Both the position numbers and the translations under genes were made by a program. 11,741 bases of DNA from Desulfotignum sp. GTDB taxonomy: Bacteria; Desulfobacterota; Desulfobacteria; Desulfobacterales; Desulfobacteraceae. The notes beneath the pieces are model-generated. The model saw nothing but the letters and a program-made list of their open reading frames with translations, ran no database searches and was not told the origin of the DNA. The DNA lies in assembly GCA_011390235.1 (NCBI GenBank), contig JAABSS010000313.1:1-11741 (forward strand). Direction: 5' to 3'. Below, piece after piece: positions 6,930-11,741 of the stretch (position 1 is its first letter; the number at the start of each line of letters is the position of its first letter).

Positions 6930-7386
6930 GGTGCTCCCCAATTTTTTTGAAATCATTTTCAAATTTTTTCTGTATTTTCGGGAATCTCATTGCTGCAGCA
7001 GGATGATATGTTTCAATATAGGTCCGGTCCCCGTTTCTGGGTGTGTGCCAGGCAGCCTTTCCCATGAGAACAACCAGTTTCGGTGCAATATCTTCTATTT
7101 GTTTGACCAGATAGGGAATGGACACTGCAATTTCCTGTTTTGTGGGTTTGCGGTTGCCAGGGGTTTTGCATTTTACAATGCTTGTCAGATAGATTTCCTT
7201 CCGCACCATTCCCGACTGTGCCAGCACCTTGTCAAGATACTTGCCGGCCCTTCCCACAAAGGGCCGGCCTGTTCTGTCCTCTTCTTTTCCCGGGTTCTGT
7301 CCCACCAGCATGATCTCTGCATGAAGCGGGCCTTCGCCTTCCACAAACCGGTATTCCCGGCATATCTGTAAATCATGTATCTGCAT
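6883..7386 (-). CDS. Small uracil-DNA glycosylase, family 4/5-like, with incomplete Fe-S ligand set
   Basis: The 167-residue protein shows the UDG superfamily layout. Motif 1 is 'MLVGQNPGKEEDRTGRPFVGRAG' (GQNPG at residues 29-33), the middle region has 'IYLTSIVKCKTPGNR.PT', and motif 2 is 'TYHPAA' with His128. It should remove uracil from DNA. Family 4 enzymes are usually about 200 residues with four Cys binding a 4Fe-4S cluster. Here only Cys9 and Cys73 are in matching places: the residue usually Cys in 'EIAACRPYL' is Ser89, the N-terminal CxxC is single, and the loop before motif 2 is shortened. Motif 1 has Gln-Asn where family 4 has Glu-Ala. Start: ATG at 7386, 12 bases after the PRC-barrel stop, no clear Shine-Dalgarno, so translation is probably coupled. 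The basic tail (KSGKKKDAQKR) overlaps pcm. Confidence 0.85.
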   Translation of the reverse strand: MQIHDLQICREYRFVEGEGPLHAEIMLVGQNPGKEEDRTGRPFVGRAGKYLDKVLAQSGMVRKEIYLTSIVKCKTPGNRKPTKQEIAVSIPYLVKQIEDIAPKLVVLMGKAAWHTPRNGDRTYIETYHPAAAMRFPKIQKKFENDFKKIGEHHGNKSGKKKDAQKRQ

Positions 7387-7398
7387 TTTTTACGATTT

Positions 7399-8202
7399 TC
7401 AGACAAACGGGTTGGCAATATGCTGCTGGGCGGTTTTATCAATGTTGGCATCAAATGGCCTGCCATAGTAGTCGTATACCTGGACCTCGTATTCCCTGTT
7501 AACCGGCTTTTCCGGATCAAATTCGGGCCCGTTTTCGATCTCGGCCTTACTCAGGTCCATTTCGAACTCCCCCTTCACCCAGCTGACCGACCCAGCCCAT
7601 TTCAGGGGCAGGAGCACCTTTTTACCCCCTGGCAGCCACTTGCGGGTATCCACCACCACATACCGCAGTGCCCAGGTTTTATCGTCCATGATCAAATCCT
7701 CCACATGGCCCACCTTGCCGTCACTGGCCCTGATATCGTAACCGGTCACCTCTTTCAATGATCTCAAGAAGTTTGACTCCCCGGTTTCCGTGGTCTCTTT
7801 GTCCGGTTCCGGCCAGTCTTTTGAAACACCCAGTTCCAGGGCCCAGGGATAGGCGGCATGCCCCCAGAGACCGGCGTGAGTCCAGTAATAGGGGATTCCA
7901 TAATACCTGGACATTTTCCGTTCATGTTCCCTTGAGACCGGTTCTTCTTCCTCCGGGGCAGGGCATTTTTCGATCTGTTCTTTGGAGACATTCAGAAGAA
8001 TGTGGCGGGTTTTCCAGTCCACCTTATCGATCATGACCGGGGAAACCAGCACTTTTTGGCCGATCAGCCATCCCCCGGTGTCGGCCAGCATATGGCGGAT
8101 CGTCCACCAGCGGTCATCAAACAGAAAATCCCGGCAGGTTCCAAGATCCTGATCCAGGGCAGTCAGCCGGTATCCAAGAATTTCATTGACACTTCTGATC
8201 AT
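7399..8202 (-). CDS. Double PRC-barrel domain protein
   Basis: The 267-residue protein consists of two PRC-barrel domains: about residues 3-75 ('SVNEILGYRLTALDQDLGTCRDFLFDD', ending in a 'LVSPVMIDKVDW' strand) and 143-220 ('EVTGYDIRASDGKVGHVEDLIMDD', then 'LPLKWAGSVSW'). A linker rich in Trp, Tyr and Pro separates them. The two halves share the pattern 'I.GY...A.D...G...D...DD..W..RY...DT..WL.G.KVL..P', so they arose by duplication. PRC-barrels are small beta domains found in photosynthetic reaction centre H subunits and RimM and in many stress-associated proteins; no enzymatic activity is expected. Start: AGAGAGGTG at 8207-8215, closely like the site of the Fpg/Nei gene. It leads the repair cluster, with the glycosylase starting 12 bases after its stop. 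Confidence 0.9.
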   Translation of the reverse strand: MIRSVNEILGYRLTALDQDLGTCRDFLFDDRWWTIRHMLADTGGWLIGQKVLVSPVMIDKVDWKTRHILLNVSKEQIEKCPAPEEEEPVSREHERKMSRYYGIPYYWTHAGLWGHAAYPWALELGVSKDWPEPDKETTETGESNFLRSLKEVTGYDIRASDGKVGHVEDLIMDDKTWALRYVVVDTRKWLPGGKKVLLPLKWAGSVSWVKGEFEMDLSKAEIENGPEFDPEKPVNREYEVQVYDYYGRPFDANIDKTAQQHIANPFV

Positions 8203-8229
8203 GGTTCACCTCTCTTTTGCGTTTTATGT

Positions 8230-8590
8230 TCAATCTCCAACATAAAGATACTGATCTGCGGGAGAATCTGCCATGGGGGGATTTATGTAATTTTGCCGGA
8301 CTGTTCCTGTAATAGATGATACCGGCATGCGGGTGCCCACGCCAAAGGCATCCCCAGGTGCGCCCTCTTTGACGAACCGGTCGATCTTGTAGTCATCAAC
8401 GCTTCCGCTGGCAAAATCTTTACCCGTTCAAACCCGGCCTCATCCAGAATCTGACGCACCCGGCGGCTCAGGGAAATCATGTCACCGCTGGCCAGACGCA
8501 CGGCTTTGAGCCGCTTTCCGCCACGGGCCATCTTACCGGACAAGGGAATACCGAAAACCTTGCCTGTCAGAACGTTGCTGGTGGCGGATT
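8230..8590 (-). pseudogene. Broken nicotinate phosphoribosyltransferase fragment
   Basis: Two adjacent frames on the minus strand carry family motifs of nicotinate phosphoribosyltransferase (NAD salvage). 'ATSNVLTGKVFGIPLSG' starts near 8585, and 'GGKRLKAVRLASGDMISLSRRVRQILDEAGF' reaches about 8410. After a one-base loss in the A run at 8413-8416 (plus-strand numbering), the next frame continues 'VDDYKIDRFVKEGAPGDAFGVGTRMPVSS' to about 8314. Normally several tens of residues separate the first two blocks, so there is also an internal deletion after the 'GIP..G.MA' motif. The conserved Asp of 'VRLDSGD' is Ala here. Beyond 8314 the frame is unrelated and stops at 8230-8232. The N-terminal half is missing or unrecognisable. 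It is not a working gene; its remains fill the upstream flank of the PRC-barrel gene. Confidence 0.8.
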
Positions 8591-9020
8591 TCGCACAGAT
8601 CGGCACGTCAGAATCGGATGTGGTAAAACTTGCCACGGCACTGTTCCGTGTGAACCGATGTCTGGTAACCGGTGTTTTCCGCCCTGAAAACCGCAGCTGC
8701 AGTTCTTCGGCTCGGCCACAGCCTCGTCTGGTTTCCGGAAGGGGTCCGGTCTCCGACCGGCAGGAAAAAGGGTCAAACTCGCGGAACGGATCACGGATGC
8801 CCTCCACCGGGGTCGCCGCCACAGACCCAGACACTGAAGCTCAAAAAAAAGTTAAAGCTCTGTAATACAGAATTTCCCATCGCAAACTACACGCTTTCAT
8901 CCATTGTCCCGTCTACCGCATCCGTGATTTAAATTAAACTGAAGCACAGCATGCATCTGTCCTGCAGCGCAGATGATGAAAAACCATGAACCATACAATT
9001 CAATGAAAAAGAGGAACGCC
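8591..9020. other. Unassigned stretch between the broken transferase and the ferritin gene
   Basis: These 430 bases carry no gene I can support. From 8591 to about 8865 both strands are open in one frame (minus from 8834, plus to 8865), with GC-rich sequence but no recognisable motif and no ribosome binding site; this may be decayed transferase or other relic DNA. From about 8870 the sequence becomes AT-richer and should contain the ferritin promoter. A 6-base inverted repeat, CATCTG (8954-8959) with CAGATG (8970-8975), sits 45 bases before the ferritin start. Confidence 0.5.
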
Positions 9021-9338
9021 ATGGCCCATGAAAATTTACACGAACCGTTTTCACAGTTGTCAGAAAACACCAAAGACATGCACCGAGCCATCATCTCCCT
9101 GGTCGAGGAACTTGAAGCAGTGGACTGGTACAACCAGCGAATCGATATTTGCCGGGACACAGATCTCAAAGCCATCCTGGCCCACAACCGGGATGAAGAA
9201 AAGGAGCACGCGGCCATGCTGATAGAATGGATTCGTCGGAACGACAAACCATTCGCCGAAGAGCTCACCGATTATCTGTTTTCCGAAAAACCCATTGCCG
9301 ATCTGGAAAAGAAGCATCAAAACCCAGAAAGCGGCTGA
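9021..9338 (+). CDS. Encapsulated-ferritin-like protein (EncFtn), ferroxidase
   Basis: The 105-residue two-helix protein matches EncFtn closely. Helix one carries 'HRAIISLVEELEAVDWYNQR' and helix two 'ILAHNRDEEKEHAAMLIEWIRRND'. By alignment from memory to the Rhodospirillum rubrum protein, the ferroxidase residues are Glu30, Glu60 and His63, with Trp36 and Tyr37 also conserved. EncFtn assembles as an annular decamer, oxidises Fe(II), and normally works inside an encapsulin shell that stores the iron. The frame opens earlier (8973), but ATG at 9021 has AGAGGA seven bases upstream and gives the usual N-terminus. The C-terminus ends '..KKHQNPESG' soon after the second helix, without the 'LTVGSL'-like cargo-loading tail seen in this family. 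No encapsulin gene follows; the next gene is convergent nrdJ. Confidence 0.92.
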   Translation: MAHENLHEPFSQLSENTKDMHRAIISLVEELEAVDWYNQRIDICRDTDLKAILAHNRDEEKEHAAMLIEWIRRNDKPFAEELTDYLFSEKPIADLEKKHQNPESG

Positions 9339-9508
9339 CCTCCCAGGGGTTCCTTCCCACCCACCCGAACAGGCAATCCTGTCATCGTTGGAAACAATCC
9401 AACCGAAATCAGGGAGGCCTGGGGACAGAAAAGGCCGGGGAGCGCATTCTCGTGGACATGGCTGACCGACGGACCCTGGATACATACAGACGTTGTCCAC
9501 ATCTCAAA

Positions 9509-11287
9509 TCAAACCCGGCATTCTTCCGGGTCACATTTGGAACCATGATCGTACTGATAGGAATGTTCTTCAGTGCCCAGCTGAAGGACCTGGTTCGATC
9601 TGCTTCCGTAGCGGTAAATGGTAATCCCTTTCAACCCCAGTTCCCAGGCCATGCGGTAGGCCTTTTCCACATCTGTCGGGGCAGCCGCTTCCGGCATGTT
9701 GATGGTTTTTGACACCGAATTGTCCACATGACGCTGAAAGGCCGCCTGGATAAGGAGATGCCGTTCCACAGGAATTTCCAGGGCTGTTTTAAATACCTGT
9801 TTCATCTTCCCGGGCAGATCTTCCACCTTTTCGAGGTTGCCCTTTTCCATAACCTGTTCGATGATGTGATCCGCATCCAGGTGATGGCGCCGGGCAAATT
9901 CATCCAGCAACGGATTCACCTCTACAAGATTCCGACCCTCCAGGACGTGATTCCGGCGGTATGCCAGGGCGAATAGCGGTTCGATGCCCGGGGTGGTGTC
10001 CGCGATGATCCCGATGGTGCCGGTGGGGGCGATGGCCGTGCGTGCCGCATTGCGGATATGAATCCCTTTCCGGGCATGGACACTGCCCTGCCAGTTGGGG
10101 TAATCCCCGCGCTCGTCGGCAAGTCTGTGGGATGTCAAAAACGCCTGCGCATTGATCAGGGACATGATCCGGGCACCCATTTTTTCAGCGGCGTCAGAAT
10201 CATATGAGATGCCCATTCGGATCAGCATTTCACTGAAGCCCATGATCCCCAAACCGATCTTGCGGTTCCCTAAGGTGGCGGTTTCCGCTTCCCTGATGGG
10301 GTGCTGATTCATGGTAATGACATTGTCCAGGAAGCGGACCGACCGGTCCACCGTGGAAAGCAGTTTTTCCCCGTCGATGGAGCGGCCGTCCTGCGCCAGC
10401 ATGTTCGAGAGATTGACGGATCCCAGTGTACAGGATTCATACCCCAGGAGCGGTATTTCTCCGCAGGGGTTGGTGGCTTCGATGGCACCTTGGTGAGGGG
10501 TCGGATTGGACCGGTTTATATGGTCTATAAACAGCAGGCCCGGATCACCTGTCTCCCATGCGGCCCGGACGATTTCCTGAAAAATTTTTCCGGCCCGGAC
10601 CCGCGTGGTACCAGACTTTTTTCCCGGCGGGATCAGGTCAACATCTCTATCCGCCTTGACCGCTTTCATAAATGCATCGGTCACGGCCACCGACAGATTA
10701 AAGTTTTGGAATGCCCGGTCATCTCTCTTGCACCGGATGAACTCCAGGATGTCGGGATGATCCACCCGCAACACTCCCATGTTGGCGCCCCGCCGTTTGC
10801 CTCCCTGCTTGATGTGCGCGGTGGCACAGTCAAATATTTTCATAAACGCCACGGGACCGGCGGCTTTTTCTCCGGTCGAGGAAACCGGCGCGTTTCTCGG
10901 GCGAAGGTTTGAAAACGAAAAACCGGTCCCTCCCCCGGTGCGCTGGATCAGGGCCATCTGTTTGACCGCGTCGAAAATATCTTCGATGGTGTCTTCCACC
11001 GGAATCACAAAACAGGCGCTGAGCTGTCCCAGTGGGGTGCCGGCATTCATGAGCGTCGGACTGTTGGGAAGAAAATCCAGAGAGGTCATCATCCCAAGAA
11101 AAATTCTTTCCCAGCGCTCCGCATCACCTGACCCGCCTGTTTCATGCTCGGCCCGGGCAACGTGCCGGGCAACCCGCCGGAACAGATCCATTGGCTTCTC
11201 TGTTGTACCGTTATCCCGGTCCTGCAGGAGATACCTGGCTTCCAGTACTTTCATCGCATTTTTCGACAGCTTCATCTCTTTCATCAT
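9509..11287 (-). CDS. nrdJ: Adenosylcobalamin-dependent (class II) ribonucleoside-diphosphate reductase
   Basis: The 592-residue enzyme makes deoxyribonucleotides, generating its thiyl radical from adenosylcobalamin, and works with or without oxygen. The active site is complete: Cys92 in 'GQLSACFV' pairs with Cys286 in 'ESCTLGSVNLS' as the redox dithiol, and 'NPCGEIPL' supplies Asn273, the radical Cys275 and Glu277. The phosphate-binding 'TAIAPTGTIGIIADTTPGIEP' lies near 417-437. The C-terminal shuttle pair is Cys585 and Cys590 in 'GSKCDPEEC'. No ATP-cone is seen at the N-terminus, and the size fits the short class II form. Start: ATG at 11287 (a second ATG follows) with AAAGG at 11295-11299, seven bases upstream. 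The start overlaps the stop of a small upstream frame. No partner subunit or B12 riboswitch is seen nearby. Confidence 0.96.
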   Translation of the reverse strand: MMKEMKLSKNAMKVLEARYLLQDRDNGTTEKPMDLFRRVARHVARAEHETGGSGDAERWERIFLGMMTSLDFLPNSPTLMNAGTPLGQLSACFVIPVEDTIEDIFDAVKQMALIQRTGGGTGFSFSNLRPRNAPVSSTGEKAAGPVAFMKIFDCATAHIKQGGKRRGANMGVLRVDHPDILEFIRCKRDDRAFQNFNLSVAVTDAFMKAVKADRDVDLIPPGKKSGTTRVRAGKIFQEIVRAAWETGDPGLLFIDHINRSNPTPHQGAIEATNPCGEIPLLGYESCTLGSVNLSNMLAQDGRSIDGEKLLSTVDRSVRFLDNVITMNQHPIREAETATLGNRKIGLGIMGFSEMLIRMGISYDSDAAEKMGARIMSLINAQAFLTSHRLADERGDYPNWQGSVHARKGIHIRNAARTAIAPTGTIGIIADTTPGIEPLFALAYRRNHVLEGRNLVEVNPLLDEFARRHHLDADHIIEQVMEKGNLEKVEDLPGKMKQVFKTALEIPVERHLLIQAAFQRHVDNSVSKTINMPEAAAPTDVEKAYRMAWELGLKGITIYRYGSRSNQVLQLGTEEHSYQYDHGSKCDPEECRV

Positions 11288-11373
11288 GAGGATGCCTTTC
11301 TTTTATCCGTCAAGGTCAATGGAAAATTCGAACATGCCGGTTTAAATATCTTTTCCAGATTGTAACCATTCAA
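11284..11373 (-). CDS. Possible 29-codon leader ORF translationally coupled to nrdJ
   Basis: A TTG codon at 11373-11371 is preceded by AAGGAG (11381-11386) with a seven-base spacer, a stronger site than that of nrdJ itself. The frame runs 29 codons and its TGA (11286-11284) overlaps the nrdJ ATG (11287-11285), the classic coupling arrangement. The peptide starts '(M)NGYNLEKIFKPACSNF'. 'LEKIFKP' resembles the first residues of ADP-forming acyl-CoA synthetases, so this could be the stub of a deleted gene rather than a designed leader. An out-of-frame ATG three bases after the TTG's first bases (16 codons) is an alternative start from the same site. Confidence 0.4.
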   Translation of the reverse strand: MNGYNLEKIFKPACSNFPLTLTDKRKASS

Positions 11374-11614
11374 TTGCGTTCTCCTTTTCCGCCGTGTTGA
11401 TCAACTCCCATCATGATCTATCGGGTTTCTCTGGAGCAATAAGGTCAATCCTGTATTTAAACGATTTTTTAACCCCATAACTTCCCGGGTCTCCTACAGC
11501 ATGTCCAGATCATAGATGGGCTGTTTTTTTTTCCGGACTACATGATCTACCCCATCGCCAACCCAAGAGAATCCCTATACAATTGCGCATGAACAACGAA
11601 AAAACGAGGCAGCC
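11374..11614. promoter_or_regulatory. Divergent intergenic region between nrdJ and the M16-type peptidase gene
   Basis: About 240 bases must hold promoters for both directions. CATGATCTA occurs twice (11412-11420 and 11541-11549), and AGATCAT (11507-11513) is an inverted copy of ATGATCT (11542-11548) across a T9 tract. TATACA at 11576-11581 could be a -10 for the rightward gene, but no good -35 is at the right distance. I saw no NrdR-box pair and no cobalamin riboswitch core. Confidence 0.35.
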
Positions 11615-11741
11615 ATGAAACTGATACCATTATTGATCATGATCCTTTTTTCATCTTTCCCCAGTGCAGCGTCAGCCGGGGATATCCTGGACCGTTTCCA
11701 GAATAGGGTCACCCGCTTCACCCTGGACAACGGTCTTACTT
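11615..11741 (+). CDS. N-terminus of an exported M16-family (insulinase-like) zinc peptidase, partial
   Basis: Only the first 42 codons are in the window. They encode a signal peptide (Lys2, then a hydrophobic core 'LIPLLIMILFSSFPS', probable cleavage after Ala-Ser-Ala near residue 21). Next comes 'RFQNRVTRFTLDNGLT', the usual start of the mature M16 domain ('F.L.NGL.V'), which precedes the HxxEH zinc motif lying outside the window. Such proteins are periplasmic or outer-membrane-associated proteases or processing peptidases. Start: ATG at 11615 with GAGG at 11606-11609. The gene is divergent from nrdJ. The family call rests on a short motif. Confidence 0.7.
   Translation, partial: MKLIPLLIMILFSSFPSAASAGDILDRFQNRVTRFTLDNGLT

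Noticed and set aside
9336..9338. TGA of the ferritin gene as a selenocysteine codon
   Set aside because: No SECIS-like stem is evident just downstream, and no member of the family is known to me to carry selenocysteine at this place.
9387..9403. GTTGGA/TCCAAC hairpin as terminator of the ferritin gene
   Set aside because: Only a six-base stem with no T run on either strand.
11442..11500. TTGACC with GATAGA as an nrdJ promoter, and a search for a cobalamin riboswitch
   Set aside because: The spacing is about 20 bases and the -10 match is poor; no B12-box-like conserved core could be seen upstream of nrdJ.
1..11741. CRISPR arrays, tRNA or rRNA genes, complete insertion sequences
   Set aside because: No regularly spaced repeats, no tRNA T-loop with matching arms, no transposase and no terminal inverted repeats were found on reading both strands.

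Overview
The window reads as chromosomal DNA of an anaerobic deltaproteobacterium, most likely a sulfate reducer of the Desulfobacterales type. This is inferred from the gene set (class II B12-dependent ribonucleotide reductase, encapsulin-type ferritin, molybdenum hydroxylase relic) and from codon style; no rRNA or taxonomic marker is present.

Layout. Positions 1-1204 (minus) carry the N-terminal part of an AsmA-like DUF748 envelope protein. An in-frame TAA interrupts it at 290-292, and the frame continues open to the window edge. At 1335-1724 (minus) is a small coiled-coil protein of the stress-associated sll1863-like kind. A divergent intergenic region leads to two plus-strand genes: an (alpha/alpha)-toroid protein (2028-3179) and a DUF2267 protein (3269-3706). 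Abutting the DUF2267 stop codon is an antisense relic of a xanthine dehydrogenase/aldehyde oxidoreductase large subunit. An AT-rich stretch follows, then a carbon-nitrogen hydrolase gene (4319-5266) whose codon choice looks foreign.

Positions 8202 down to 5480 hold a compact minus-strand cluster: two-domain PRC-barrel protein, small uracil-DNA glycosylase, protein-L-isoaspartate methyltransferase, Fpg/Nei DNA glycosylase. Gaps are 10-12 bases and one junction overlaps, so this looks like one transcription unit for repair of damaged DNA and aged protein. Upstream of it is a broken nicotinate phosphoribosyltransferase with an internal deletion and a one-base frameshift.

At 9021-9338 (plus) is an encapsulated-ferritin-like protein (EncFtn) with its ferroxidase residues intact, but without a visible cargo-loading tail and without an encapsulin gene beside it. 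Convergent to it is nrdJ (11287-9509, minus), preceded by a 29-codon mini-ORF with a strong ribosome binding site whose stop overlaps the nrdJ start. The window ends in the first 42 codons of an exported M16-type peptidase.

The common theme is stress survival: iron storage, DNA and protein repair, oxygen-tolerant dNTP synthesis, and small stress-associated proteins, with decayed genes and one probable import between the working units.
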